The notes: generated by a model from the letters alone, not told the origin. Positions 26,623 through 36,322 are shown, counted from the stretch's first letter. The stretch: DNA of 64,000 nucleotides from Methanocella conradii HZ254 (GCF_000251105.1 NC_017034.1:682001-746000), one strand, 5' to 3'. Numbers and translations are program-made.

Positions 26623-26696
26623 CGGGCCCTATGGGATTTGAACCCATGGCATGCGGATTAAGAGTCCGCCGCTCTGCCTGACTGAGCCAAGGGCCC
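26623..26696 (-). tRNA. tRNA-Lys (anticodon CTT)
   Basis: The minus strand folds as a cloverleaf: acceptor GGGCCCT pairs with AGGGCCC, the anticodon stem is GCGGA/TCCGC around loop CTCTTAA (anticodon CTT, reading AAG), and the T arm is ATGGG-TTCAAAT-CCCAT. No CCA is encoded and no intron is present. A TTATAA element near 26748-26757 on the minus strand may be its promoter. Confidence 0.92.
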
Positions 26697-26858
26697 AAGA
26701 CACAAAAACGGCGCCGTCACAACACTACATGATGAGGCGCAGCGAACCTTTTATAAGTCACATCTAAGATATATACATTGTGGTATAAAGCAAAACGCGA
26801 AAAGTATATCACCTCACATCATACCTATAACACTTTTTACAAAGATGAAAAGTCTAGA

Positions 26859-28348
26859 ATGGGGGGCTTATCGTTCAGGCTAAACAGCTAGGGGAGATAC
26901 CCGTACACAGGCAAAAGTACTCTTATCTCATACTGGGCGGAGGCAGCATTGGGGTAGCCCTGGCTCGCGAGCTGGCGAAGTCGAGCAAGGAGCTCCTCAT
27001 CGTGGACTCGGACCCGGCGCGGGTTGAGGCGCTAAGAGAGCAGGACTACGAGGCGATAGAGGGGGACATCGGCTCCCAAGCAACGCTTAAGGGGCTGCCG
27101 TTGAAGGGTGCAGAGTGCGTGTTCATCCTGAGCTACAGCCACGCAGCTAACATGAAAGCGCTCGAATACGTGAAAAGCCTGTCTCCGCCGCCGCTCATCA
27201 TGGCGCGCGCCCTGGACGTGCTCACCATAGACGAGCTATACAGGGCGGGCGCAGACGTCGTGCTCCACCCGCCCACAATCGTCGCGGAAGAAGCGCTTGG
27301 AGAGCTGCAAAAGATGGAGCTAAGGGGGGCGGCGTGGCAGCTCATGAGCTACCTGAAGTCGCTCGACCCGTCGCAGCGCATGGCCATCATCGTGCACGAT
27401 AACCCCGACTCCGACGCCTTCGCCAGCGCCCTCTGCCTAAAGACCATGGCAGAGAGCCTGGGAAAAAGCGCCGACATCCTCTATTATGGCATAATCGGCC
27501 ACCACGAGACCAGGGCGTTCGTCAACCTGCTCGACATACCGCTTGTGCACATCACGGATGGCGTGCCCAAGGAGTACGGCGTCATAGCCCTCGTGGACTG
27601 CAACACGCCCGGGAAGAACAACTCTCTCCCTCCTGACACTCACGTCAACATAGTCATAGACCACCATCAGCTTCCGGAGGGCGTGGAGCTCGACGCCGAG
27701 TTCGTGGATATAAGGCCGGACGTGGGGGCGACCTCGACCATGATGGCCCGATACCTCCAGGAGCTGGACTTTGAGGTGTCCAGCACCCTGGCCACCGCCC
27801 TCCTCTATGGCATAAGGACGGATACCGGCGAGTTCAAGCGGAACACCTCTGCGACCGACCTGAACGCCGCGGCATACCTGTATGGGTTCGTCGATCAGGA
27901 TTTGCTGGCGCAGATTGAGACCCCATCGATGTCCCCGGAGGCCATGGACGTCCTCGGAGTAGCCATAAGGAATAAGAAGATTGAGGGGAGCTATCTCATC
28001 TCAAATGTAGGGTTTATCCATGACAGGGACACTCTTCCCCAGGCCGCCGACTACCTTCTCAAGCTGGAGGGCATCTCCACGGTGCTCGTCTTTGGCATCA
28101 TAGACGATCGCATCGTCATATCGGCCAGGAGTAAGGATATTCGCGTAAACATCGGCGACGTCGTCCAGAAGGCCTTCGGCGATATCGGCTCGGCCGGGGG
28201 CCACCATAAGACGGCGGCGGCCCAGATTCCTCTGGGGCTGTTCAGCGGCGTAAAGGACAGGGCTATCCTATTGAAGCTCGCCGAGGAGGCCGTCACCCGC
28301 AGGTTCCTGTCCGCCGTGGGGATCGAGGGCGAGGTTGAGGCCCGCTAA
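26859..28348 (+). CDS. TrkA-N / DHH-DHHA1 phosphoesterase protein, start disrupted
   Basis: An N-terminal Rossmann domain (YLILGGGSIGVALARELAKSSKELLIVDSD) is fused to a DHH domain (IIVHDNPDSDAFASALCL, VALVDCNTPG, IVIDHHQLPEG) and a DHHA1 domain ending GSAGGHHKTAAAQIPLG. Such archaeal proteins combine nucleotide sensing with a phosphodiesterase for short RNA/DNA or cyclic dinucleotides. The frame has no NTG codon before GTG 27002, which lies after the glycine-rich loop. ATG 26859 followed by a run of G would be in frame if the run had one more G, so a frameshift or an unusual start is involved. Confidence 0.75.
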
Positions 28349-29624
28349 ATTTTATATCGTATCAGCCCATACATGGCAATCCAGTAATCCCTCCAGGGGT
28401 GTTAAAACGGCCGATAATGGGTTCGATAAGCTCAGGGTTTTCTTGTTAGGGCTGGGCCACTTCACGGTGGACGTCTATGCAAACCTTTTGCCCCCGCTAT
28501 TGCCAATTTTTAAGGAGATGTACGGTCTTTCCTATGCCGCGACCGCCGGCCTGACCTCGATGTTTGCCGTCACGTCGACGCTGATTCAGCCCATATTTGG
28601 CTTTATAGCTGATAGCTATGGCAAGAAGTGGATAGCCGCCCTGGGTGTTGCCTGGATTTCAATATTAATGTGCCTGCTGGGGGTTGCCCCCGGCTACGCG
28701 GCCATCGTGGCGATAGTTGCCTTTGCGGGGGTAGGCTCCGCCATGTTTCACCCCCAGGGGGCGGCCATGGTTCCGAAAGTGAGCGGAGACCATAAAGGGG
28801 TGGGGGTCTCCATATTCGCCGCAGGCGGGAGCATAGGCTACTCGCTCATGCCTCTCTTCGCAGTCATGATAGTGGGCTGGTTTGGGCTGCACTCGCTGCC
28901 CCTGCTGATCGGGCCCGGCCTCATCGTGTCCTACCTGCTTTACAGGTATGCGCCCGACATGGAGGAGGACTGCGCGAGGAATCACGTCGACCTTCGCCAG
29001 ATGCTCCAGTGCATGGGCCGGGTGAAAGTGCCGCTATGGACGCTGGTGACGGTCGTCTCCCTGCGGAGCTGGGTCTGTACGGGCATGATCACCTTCATCC
29101 CGCTGTACTTTTCGCTGCACTTCAATGGGTGGACATTCATGGGCGCCGACATATCATACGCTGCCCCGGGCATCACTTTATTTATTTTCCTGATAGCAAA
29201 CGCCATAGGGGGCATCATTGGGGGCTGGGCCTCAGACCGTTACGGCAAAAAAGAGGTGCTGGTGGCCTCATTCTTCGGCTCGATACCATTCTTCTACCTG
29301 GCCTTCACCAGCCCCGACTTGCTCGTATGGCCGTTCATGGCCATAGCTGGCGGCTTCATCTACGCAGCGTTCCCGGGCACGGTGCTCCAGGCACAGGAGC
29401 TTCTTCCAAAGACTCAGGGAATGGCTGGCGGCCTCATTTTAGGGTTTGCCAACGGCGTCGGGGGCCTGCTCGTCCTCCTCACGGGCGTCATCTCTGACCA
29501 CTTTGGCATATTCAACGGCGTGCTCTCTCTAATTCTCATAACAATAGTCGCCGCCTTCATGTCGCTGGCAGTGCCAGGGGATAAGGCGCTAAAAATGGAG
29601 CAGGAGCAATCCTCATGGAACTAA
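28335..29624 (+). CDS. MFS transporter, fosmidomycin-resistance (Fsr)-like
   Basis: 429 residues with twelve predicted membrane helices. The first helix LRVFLLGLGHFTVDVYANLLPPLLPIF and the loop GFIADSYGKKW match the Fsr branch of the major facilitator superfamily, and the second half has GGWASDRYGKKEVL. It is probably a drug or metabolite efflux pump. TTG 28335 overlaps the DHH gene by 14 bases; the first 38 residues are not hydrophobic, so a later start is possible. It overlaps the following MFS gene by 10 bases. Confidence 0.8.
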   Translation: MRPAKFYIVSAHTWQSSNPSRGVKTADNGFDKLRVFLLGLGHFTVDVYANLLPPLLPIFKEMYGLSYAATAGLTSMFAVTSTLIQPIFGFIADSYGKKWIAALGVAWISILMCLLGVAPGYAAIVAIVAFAGVGSAMFHPQGAAMVPKVSGDHKGVGVSIFAAGGSIGYSLMPLFAVMIVGWFGLHSLPLLIGPGLIVSYLLYRYAPDMEEDCARNHVDLRQMLQCMGRVKVPLWTLVTVVSLRSWVCTGMITFIPLYFSLHFNGWTFMGADISYAAPGITLFIFLIANAIGGIIGGWASDRYGKKEVLVASFFGSIPFFYLAFTSPDLLVWPFMAIAGGFIYAAFPGTVLQAQELLPKTQGMAGGLILGFANGVGGLLVLLTGVISDHFGIFNGVLSLILITIVAAFMSLAVPGDKALKMEQEQSSWN

Positions 29625-30850
29625 GAGACCGCCAGATAATGGTACTTTTTATATCGATGTTCATATTTACGCTGGGCTTTGGCATCATCGTGCCTGTGCT
29701 GGCGTATTTCACGAGAGACATGGGGGCCACATCGTTTGACGTTGGCATCCTGATGGCCCTGTTCTCCGCCATGGAGTTCCTGTTCGCGCCGCTATGGGGC
29801 AGGATATCAGACCTTATTGGGCGCAGGCCCGTCATCCTTATGGGGCTCTTTGGCTTCGGCGTATCGTTCACGATCACGGGCTTTTCCACTCAGCTATGGA
29901 TGGTATACGTCTCGCAGACCCTCGCAGGGGTTTGCGCCTCTGGCATATTCCCATCGGTGACGGCGTACATCGCGGACATCACGGACCATGAGGGCCGCAT
30001 AAGGCTGATGGGCATGCTGGGGGCGGCGAGCGGCCTCGGCATCATCATAGGGCCGTCAATCTCAAGCGTTTGCGCGATATGGGGCCTTAACGTGCCGTTC
30101 TTCGCGGCGGCGGCGATCGCGATGGCCACCTTCGTGTTCGGGGCCATGTTCCTCCCCGAGTCGAAGAAAAGTGGCTGGCCGACGGCCAGGGCGAAAAAGG
30201 CGCCCCTCATCTCCTCACTAAAAACGCCGCTTGGCGGCCTGTTCTTCATGATGTTCTTCGTCAGCTTCGCGATGGCGTGCATCGACGGGACATTGTCCTA
30301 TTACGTCATGGATAAGTTCGGACTGTCGGAGGCCGCTTCGAGGATGCCGGTCCTTGGCGCCAGCGTCATGCTCACCGGCCCCAACGTCACGGGCATAACC
30401 TTCACCTTGATGGGGGCCATCAGCGTGGTATGCCAGGGGATACTGATCGGCAGGGTCGTCCAGCGGATAGGCGAGGAAAAGACTATCATGGCCGGCCTCG
30501 CCATGATCGCCGTGGGAATGGCTCTCCTGGTAGGCGTATTCGACCTGGCCACGCTTCTATTATGCAATTGCCTGATAAGCATAGGCATGGGTTTCGTGAA
30601 CCCCTGCGTGAACACGCTCGTATCGAAGAGGACTGATGCAGAGCACCAGGGGTCGACGATGGGCGTGCTCGGCTCGTTCAACAGCCTTGGCAGGATCCTG
30701 GGGCCAACCGTCGGGGGCCTCGTTTACATGTTCAGCGTGGCCATCCTTTACTTCGGGTCGGCGGCCATCGCAGCCCTGAGCGCCCTGGGCATCCGCATCT
30801 GGATGGATAAGATGCGGGGAGACGCGATAAAGGCCGCTACCCGCGAATGA
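29615..30850 (+). CDS. MFS transporter
   Basis: 411 residues and twelve helices of a DHA1-type major facilitator. The loop after helix 2 is GRISDLIGRRPVILMGL, the canonical G-x-x-x-D-x-x-G-R-R motif, and FVNPCVNTLVSKRTDAEHQGSTMGVLGSFNSLGRILGP lies near helix 10-11. GGAGCAGG precedes ATG 29615 inside the upstream gene, so the pair is coupled. Substrate unknown. Its stop is 9 bases from the end of the convergent RCC1 gene. Confidence 0.85.
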   Translation: MELRDRQIMVLFISMFIFTLGFGIIVPVLAYFTRDMGATSFDVGILMALFSAMEFLFAPLWGRISDLIGRRPVILMGLFGFGVSFTITGFSTQLWMVYVSQTLAGVCASGIFPSVTAYIADITDHEGRIRLMGMLGAASGLGIIIGPSISSVCAIWGLNVPFFAAAAIAMATFVFGAMFLPESKKSGWPTARAKKAPLISSLKTPLGGLFFMMFFVSFAMACIDGTLSYYVMDKFGLSEAASRMPVLGASVMLTGPNVTGITFTLMGAISVVCQGILIGRVVQRIGEEKTIMAGLAMIAVGMALLVGVFDLATLLLCNCLISIGMGFVNPCVNTLVSKRTDAEHQGSTMGVLGSFNSLGRILGPTVGGLVYMFSVAILYFGSAAIAALSALGIRIWMDKMRGDAIKAATRE

Positions 30851-30859
30851 TTATATCGC

Positions 30860-32245
30860 CTACTTTCTCGTGAATAGTACGTATGCGGCGCCTATGACTA
30901 TTATGATGAGGCCTATTAAGCCCAGGAGTCTCAGGTCAAGCCAGTTCTGTGAAGCCGATACGGGGTAAGCTGGCGTCGCGCTGGATGGAACTATTGGAGT
31001 ATTAGTGGGCGCTGCAGTACTTGGATTAGCGGATACGCTAGCGCTTGGGGAGATATACGCTGTTGGCGTAGATGCCTGGGTTGAGCCGCCGATAATTTTA
31101 ACTGGCGCTGATACAAAGCTGGCATGGCTTCCTAGCTGGCCATTCTCGTTATACCCCCACCCCCACACGCTCCCATCATTTTTAAGGGCTATATAAAAAT
31201 AGTTTCCCGAGCTAATGGCTATAATTCCGCTCAACCCGCCGATTTGCTCTGGCGCGGAAACGAGTTTAGAGTAAACGCCCAGCATATTAGGAATGGTATA
31301 ATAGTCTTCTCCCCACTTCCACACGCTCCCATCATCTTTAAGGGCCAGCGAATAATAATAGCCTGCTGATACGTCTTTAACGTTATTAATGCCGAGAGCC
31401 TTAACGGGCGTAGTAGTTACTGTTTTATCGTCGATTTTGGCATTATTGCCCAGCTGGCCTTTATCGTTAAGGCCCCACGTCCAAACCGTCCCGTCATCCT
31501 TTATAAAAACAACGTGTTCCAAACCGTTTGTAATCTCTTTTACGCTAGAGGGCTGCTCTACCCGAAAAGGGGTGGGCCTGACCTGGCCATAATTATCCCC
31601 CAGCATCCCACATATTGAATCATTGCCGAATACGATGATCACATTATTGCCCCATGCCCATACGTCCCCATCATCGGTGACCGCAAAAGTGCCTTTATGG
31701 CCAATTTTCACTACTTTTGCGGGCACTTTGGCCTGTACCGGCGTTAGCCTATCTTCAAGCGTACCGTCGCCCAGGTCGCCACGGGAGTTAGCCCCCCACG
31801 CCCATAGCGTGCCATCGTCCTTTAGCGCGAAACTCGTCATGATTCCCGCGGATATCGCCTTGACATTCGTCAAGCCGACGACCTGTACCGGCGTGAGCCG
31901 GTCCTCAGTGGTCCCATCCCCAAGGTTTCCATTATAATTATCCCCCCACGCCCACACCGTTCCATCGTCCTTGAGGGCGAGGCTGTGGGAAGCCCCGGCC
32001 GCAATTGCTACGACATGGGTCAGGCCTTTCGCCTTGACCGGGGTAGAAGCGCTCACAGTAGTGCCATCGCCCAGCTGGCCGTGATCGTTATTTCCCCATG
32101 CCAGCACGCTCCCATCACTGGTAAGCGCCAGGCAATGAGACGCGCCCGCAGAAATCGATATAACGCTCGGCGAAGAAGCGTAACATGGCGCCGCTAAAGC
32201 TTGAAGCATTACCAGTACCAGCAGAAAAACACAACTCTTTCTCAT
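30860..32245 (-). CDS. Cassette 2: anchored RCC1-repeat beta-propeller protein
   Basis: 461 residues. Signal peptide MRKSCVFLLVLVMLQALAAPCYA, seven RCC1 units (from SDGSVLAWGNNDHGQLGDGT to NDGSVWGWGYNENGQLG), a Ser/Thr/Pro/Ala linker (about 395-430) and a final membrane helix ending FTRK. The propeller faces outward and is held by the C-terminal anchor. It is the last gene of the leftward cassette, 15 bases after permease B. Confidence 0.85.
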   Translation of the reverse strand: MRKSCVFLLVLVMLQALAAPCYASSPSVISISAGASHCLALTSDGSVLAWGNNDHGQLGDGTTVSASTPVKAKGLTHVVAIAAGASHSLALKDDGTVWAWGDNYNGNLGDGTTEDRLTPVQVVGLTNVKAISAGIMTSFALKDDGTLWAWGANSRGDLGDGTLEDRLTPVQAKVPAKVVKIGHKGTFAVTDDGDVWAWGNNVIIVFGNDSICGMLGDNYGQVRPTPFRVEQPSSVKEITNGLEHVVFIKDDGTVWTWGLNDKGQLGNNAKIDDKTVTTTPVKALGINNVKDVSAGYYYSLALKDDGSVWKWGEDYYTIPNMLGVYSKLVSAPEQIGGLSGIIAISSGNYFYIALKNDGSVWGWGYNENGQLGSHASFVSAPVKIIGGSTQASTPTAYISPSASVSANPSTAAPTNTPIVPSSATPAYPVSASQNWLDLRLLGLIGLIIIVIGAAYVLFTRK

Positions 32246-32260
32246 ATTCTTTCGACCATC

Positions 32261-33064
32261 CTAGGAATCGTCTAACCTCGCAAATATAAAACAATTAATT
32301 AATATTAGCAATATGATCTCAAATAGCGTGAGCAAAATATAGGGCATGGCCTCGTTCAGCCAGGTGGTAAACGGAATTAAAGTGTTAAATAGCTCTTGAG
32401 GATAACCTCTACTAACAGGATCTGCCATCTTATGATAAAGCATCCTCGGCATTATGATTGAGAGGCCGCCCATATATTGTACTATGTACCTGAACCAGTC
32501 AGCATAAACATAAACGACAACAACCGAAACCGCCCCTATAACATTTTTGAGTAGAGTCCCCACGAGCATCGTTAACGCGACGATTAGAGAGCACTCCAAT
32601 GATAGGATAAAAATATAGGATAATAGCCGGCACAACAAATCAATGTAAGACAACGGCTCTCTGAAAAAGAGCATGAACATTAAAGTCGAAAAAACCAGCG
32701 CGACGCTGACGAATACGTAGATATATCCGCTGAGGCCGATAAACTTGCCCAGAATGACGTCTCTCCTATAGAGCGGCTTCACGAGGAGCACATTAACGCT
32801 ATGCTCCCACCTATCCCGGGCCATTGAAAGGACGCCGAGGAACGCTGCCATAATACTACAGATTAGCAGGATACGATACTCGCTCTGGCAATAGCATAGT
32901 AAAAAGGCATCCATTTCATCGTAACTCTCAAAGGTCGCCGTATTACCATATCCGTAAACAAAGGCCAGAAAAAGCACGATAATCCCGACTATGATCACCA
33001 CAGGATGCCAGATAGTCCTATAAAACTCGTTTTTCGCGACGAGAAAAACCGAATTAAAGCTCAT
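32261..33064 (-). CDS. Cassette 2: ABC-2 type permease B
   Basis: 267 residues, about six membrane helices. The B-type N terminus is VFLVAKNEFYRTIWHPVVIIVG and the conserved loop is KPLYRRDVILGKFIG. ATGA overlap with permease A. Codon use is AT-richer than that of the neighbouring MFS genes. Confidence 0.8.
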   Translation of the reverse strand: MSFNSVFLVAKNEFYRTIWHPVVIIVGIIVLFLAFVYGYGNTATFESYDEMDAFLLCYCQSEYRILLICSIMAAFLGVLSMARDRWEHSVNVLLVKPLYRRDVILGKFIGLSGYIYVFVSVALVFSTLMFMLFFREPLSYIDLLCRLLSYIFILSLECSLIVALTMLVGTLLKNVIGAVSVVVVYVYADWFRYIVQYMGGLSIIMPRMLYHKMADPVSRGYPQELFNTLIPFTTWLNEAMPYILLTLFEIILLILINCFIFARLDDS

Positions 33065-33915
33065 GTAACGTCACGCCTCGTAAAAACGATATAGCTTGAA
33101 ATGCAGGCGACCGCTATAAAGAGTGACAGCTCCTCGATGGAGGGTATGGCTAGCGCCAGGGCGCTGAAAAAGTCGAGGGAAGGCTTAAAAATCGTAAGAT
33201 ACAAAGACCATAGCATGGTATCAGGCGATAAGCTGAGGATTAGATTAGTAGTATACCCCCTATCTCCCGGAAAAAGCGAAGACAAGTTCCAGGCGAACTC
33301 GTAGACGTTCATCATTTCGGAGATATAGAGCGCCATCAAGCCCAGTATCATGGCAAACGCCTGGCTCTTTACCAGTATGGATATCAGCATTGATAATGCT
33401 AAAAAAAACATAACATAGATAATGGCAAATAAAAAAACGATGATAAGCCTTGATACATAATCGCTCAGGAAGGGTGCGAGATAATTACCGCAGAACAAGA
33501 ATAATGCTGACGTGTCAAAAACTAGCGTGACGCCTATGATGAACGCCATAAACGCGATGGACCCCAGCAGCTTACCGTTTATGATCGTATCCCGAAATAA
33601 AGGCTTAACGAGGAGAGTGTTTAAGGCATTGTTATGCCTCTCGTTGGCCATGGAAAGACAGCCGATCATCACCCCAACGATGGACCCGAACTTCGTCAGG
33701 TCCCAGAACAGGCAGCTCGCAAAATAAGCGCCATAACTATCCCCAAAGAGCTCGTGGATTATAGGAGCATTATCGGCTACCAGCATATTATTAATATTAA
33801 AAACATTTACCAGTATTATAATAAGATACACTGCAAGTACCAGCAGCATCATCCAATTACTAAGCAGGTCAGAAAACTCCTTCTTTGCGATGATAAGCAC
33901 ATTATTAATATACAT
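33061..33915 (-). CDS. Cassette 2: ABC-2 type permease A
   Basis: 284 residues with about six helices. N terminus NVLIIAKKEFSDLLSNW and loop KPLFRDTIINGKLLG (Phe in place of the usual Tyr). It follows the secreted-protein gene by 51 bases containing GAGGAGAGGCGG, a strong ribosome site. Confidence 0.8.
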   Translation of the reverse strand: MYINNVLIIAKKEFSDLLSNWMMLLVLAVYLIIILVNVFNINNMLVADNAPIIHELFGDSYGAYFASCLFWDLTKFGSIVGVMIGCLSMANERHNNALNTLLVKPLFRDTIINGKLLGSIAFMAFIIGVTLVFDTSALFLFCGNYLAPFLSDYVSRLIIVFLFAIIYVMFFLALSMLISILVKSQAFAMILGLMALYISEMMNVYEFAWNLSSLFPGDRGYTTNLILSLSPDTMLWSLYLTIFKPSLDFFSALALAIPSIEELSLFIAVACISSYIVFTRRDVT

Positions 33916-33966
33916 TAACCGCCTCTCCTCAACAAAATGAAAAATAAGAATTGAATCCTCATGTCT

Positions 33967-34236
33967 CTACCCTAGCACATTTACTGAAGTAAATGCCATT
34001 ACTGCTGAGCCCTGTGCATTTTTATACGTATTTAGCCATTGAAGCACGTCGTCGTAGCGTGGAGTCGCATATCCTGACACGGTTTTATCCAAACTTACGC
34101 TGTTAGGCCCATTGTACGTTGTTTTCAATATTCCATCACCACCGGTGTATGTGTATGTCGTTGCGAGCGCGTTCCCTATTCCTGTCGCCACTAGTATGGC
34201 GATTGATGCTAGCATTATTATGCTTTTAAATCTCAT
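33967..34236 (-). CDS. Cassette 2: small secreted protein with W-x-N motif (short form)
   Basis: 89 residues. The signal peptide (MRFKSIIMLASIAILVATGIGNALA) is cut before TTYTYTGG, leaving a mature protein of about 64 residues with DDVLQWLNTYKN, the W-x-N-x-x-x-N core shared with the secreted proteins of other cassettes. It ends shortly after that core and lacks the N-H-x-Y region of longer paralogues, so it is probably C-terminally truncated. GGAGGAAAAAT precedes ATG 34236. No known family is recognised. Confidence 0.7.
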   Translation of the reverse strand: MRFKSIIMLASIAILVATGIGNALATTYTYTGGDGILKTTYNGPNSVSLDKTVSGYATPRYDDVLQWLNTYKNAQGSAVMAFTSVNVLG

Positions 34237-34310
34237 ATTTTTCCTCCAATGTTTGGCTTGTTTTTTGTTGTTCGTCCATTCTGTCCTTGATTCATGAGGA
34301 TGTGTCTCAT
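34233..34310 (-). CDS. Possible upstream leader ORF overlapping the secreted-protein start
   Basis: ATG 34310 opens 25 codons (MRHILMNQGQNGRTTKNKPN...) ending in TGA that overlaps the ATG of the secreted gene (ATATGA). The matching frame in the second leader (ATG 38573) keeps the first 20 residues except M6 to L, with three third-base changes that leave N-K-P-N unchanged. This suggests coding, but the evidence is two copies only. Confidence 0.3.
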   Translation of the reverse strand: MRHILMNQGQNGRTTKNKPNIGGKI

Positions 34311-34545
34311 TTCCGATGCCTGAATCCGCTCCCTTGCACTCGCAAGTTTTAGGCTTGCATATTGTATACTTTGGTTTTGCCTGGTTTCTCTTTTCACCTC
34401 CTCGTAGGGGGGAGGCTTGGGCTGGAGCGTATGCGTGTTGAGCCTAGCATTCTAATGCATACGCTCCACGAATTACCCTTAAATTAAAATGTTTTTCTAT
34501 TTAAAGCATGTATAGTAAATACTACAGGTCGACGTCATCCTCTTT
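34237..34545 (-). promoter_or_regulatory. Structured leader, copy 1
   Basis: Upstream region of the cassette 2 secreted gene, strongly similar to 38495-38830 and, in part and inverted, to 43119-43305. It has GCTTTAAATAG (TATA-like, near 34497-34507 on the minus strand), then a 12-bp hairpin (34423-34434 with 34457-34468) that would lie near the mRNA 5' end, a CTTGC/GCAAG hairpin (34333-34346), and a 25-codon upstream frame from 34310. Confidence 0.6.
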
Positions 34546-34562
34546 TTGCTTGTCAGGCTTAT

Positions 34563-34640
34563 ATGGGTGTTGTTAAGTTGTTTTCTAGACTCGGAGCGTT
34601 AGGGGGCGTGTCGACGGGCTACAGGGAAGAGGAGAGCCTG
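34563..34640 (+). pseudogene. Fragment of a winged-helix regulator gene
   Basis: The segment carries GGGTGTTGTT..TTGTTTTCTAGA, as upstream of the intact regulator at 39048, then jumps to the internal part coding LGALGGVSTGYREEESL, which is nearly identical to residues of that regulator. It lacks the rest and runs into RCC1 debris. Confidence 0.65.
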
Positions 34641-34642
34641 GA

Positions 34643-34715
34643 CCATCACAGGATATCCCACGATAAACCCATCGCCAGAGTTCCCAACCTCGCCATTACC
34701 ATTGTTGCTCAAATT
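34643..34715 (-). pseudogene. Fragment of an RCC1-repeat gene
   Basis: The minus strand codes NNGNGEVGNSGDGFIVGYPVMV, matching the end of the cassette 1 RCC1 protein (NGNGEVGNSGNGSIVGYPVMV, 12003-12067). It is an isolated remnant of one blade and its linker, with no gene around it. Confidence 0.65.
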
Positions 34716-35018
34716 CAGGTCGGACACTGTTTCGTGGTCTCTTTTTAGCCCGCGCATACTCCTCATGAAACTAGTCCCGAAACCCGGGGCGACCACCCAG
34801 AACATGACCGGATCCAATTCTCCGGTTACGCTTAATAAAACCCGTATCTGCGGCCATCTCCCAGAGAAAAAAAATCATCGGGAAACAAACCGGTCAGGCA
34901 CGACGCGCAAGGACCAACTGTCCCACAAGAACCGCTTATACATCATCCAATCAATATAATATAATATATATTATTATAGTATTCTAGGATAGGGTCATTT
35001 GATCTTATCCTGAGTGCC
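34716..35018. other. AT-rich intergenic stretch
   Basis: No gene found. The right half has runs such as AATATAATATAATATATATTATT (34948-34970 region), too repetitive to assign. It separates regulator/RCC1 debris from the cassette 3 RCC1 gene end. Confidence 0.4.
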
Positions 35019-36314
35019 TCATTGCCTCTTTTTCCACGAGTACGCTATTAAGGCTGTTACCATTGCTGCCACCATCGTCATAAAACCCGTGTCAGCTACC
35101 TGCGTTTTAAACGGCTCAGAACTCGAGTTTGGCGCTTCTTGTAATCCAGTCCCCTTTAGTATGGTTTTTGGGGTTGTGATTTTTGTCTCGGTCGAGCCCG
35201 GGTCTATCTGGCCTTCCAGGTTTCTCCCCCAAGCCCACACGGTGCCGTCATCCTGGACTGCTATGCTATTACGCCACCCGGCGCTTATACTCGTTATGTT
35301 AGCTAATCCCTGCACCCTGGCGGGCGTACTCCGCGTATAGGCTGATGTAGAGCCGTCTCCCAGTTCGCCATCTTCATTATACCCCCACGCCCAAACCGTT
35401 CCATTCGCCAGCAGGGCCATCGAGTGCGAGCCCCCGGAGGATATTGAGACCACGTTGGCCAACCCCTCCACCCTCGTCAACCTGACCTCTGGAAGAGAGT
35501 CCCAGCTCGTCCACTCCACCCAGTATTCCCACAGCGTCCCATCATCAGCCAGGGCCAGGAGCGAGTAGCCGGCTGCTATCATTTTGATGTTCGACAGACA
35601 ATCAATCCGCTCTGGATATGGAGGCATCTTTAAGCCTTCGCCCCACGCCCAAACCGTTCCATCCTCCTTGAGCACGGCGGAAAAATCGTTGCCAGCCGCC
35701 ACCTGCTTAACGCCCGTCACGTTAACCCTTATGGGAACATTACTATGAAAATCGCGCTCGCTCATTCCAGGCGGCATCACTCTACCATGCGAGGTGCTCG
35801 GCACTTTTATTCCATTTCCTAATTGTCCATCCCAATCCGCGCCCCACGCCCAAACCGTTCCATTCTTATCGAGAGCGAGGCTATGCACACCGCCAGCGGA
35901 GACCTCTACAACGCCCTCTAATCCTTTTACTTTTACCGGCGTCGCGCTATTATTATATGTGCCGTCACCAAGCTGGCCTTCCTCGTTAAACCCCCACGCC
36001 CAAACCGTTCCATTCTTATCGAGAGCGAAGCATGCAGTCTCCGTCGACACCATAGTGACATTATCCAAACCATCCACCCGGATGAGAATAGACTCGTCAT
36101 CCTTCTCGCCCACGCCATAGTAAGAAAAATTGGCGGCGCCAGGATACGGGGCGCCCCATGCCCACACCGTGCCATCATCCTTCAAAGCCACCCCGTGGAA
36201 CATGCCAAACGACGCCGACACGACCCTCGAAGATGATGCGCACACTGGAACAATAACGACCAAAATAAAAAACACTAAAACAAAAAATATACTGCGAGAT
36301 TTACACATAGCCAT
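35019..36314 (-). CDS. Cassette 3: anchored RCC1-repeat beta-propeller protein
   Basis: 431 residues. Signal peptide ending V-P-V-C-A-S-S, seven RCC1 units (DDGTVWAWGAPYPG through DDGTVWAWGRNLEGQ), one of them degenerate (DDGTLWEYWVEW), and a short C-terminal helix (GFMTMVAAMVTALIAYSWKKRQ). The longest insert, about 30 residues with M-P-P-G-M-S-E-R, lies between units 3 and 4. It follows permease B by 8 bases. Confidence 0.85.
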   Translation of the reverse strand: MAMCKSRSIFFVLVFFILVVIVPVCASSSRVVSASFGMFHGVALKDDGTVWAWGAPYPGAANFSYYGVGEKDDESILIRVDGLDNVTMVSTETACFALDKNGTVWAWGFNEEGQLGDGTYNNSATPVKVKGLEGVVEVSAGGVHSLALDKNGTVWAWGADWDGQLGNGIKVPSTSHGRVMPPGMSERDFHSNVPIRVNVTGVKQVAAGNDFSAVLKEDGTVWAWGEGLKMPPYPERIDCLSNIKMIAAGYSLLALADDGTLWEYWVEWTSWDSLPEVRLTRVEGLANVVSISSGGSHSMALLANGTVWAWGYNEDGELGDGSTSAYTRSTPARVQGLANITSISAGWRNSIAVQDDGTVWAWGRNLEGQIDPGSTETKITTPKTILKGTGLQEAPNSSSEPFKTQVADTGFMTMVAAMVTALIAYSWKKRQ

Positions 36315-36322
36315 CCACCAGT

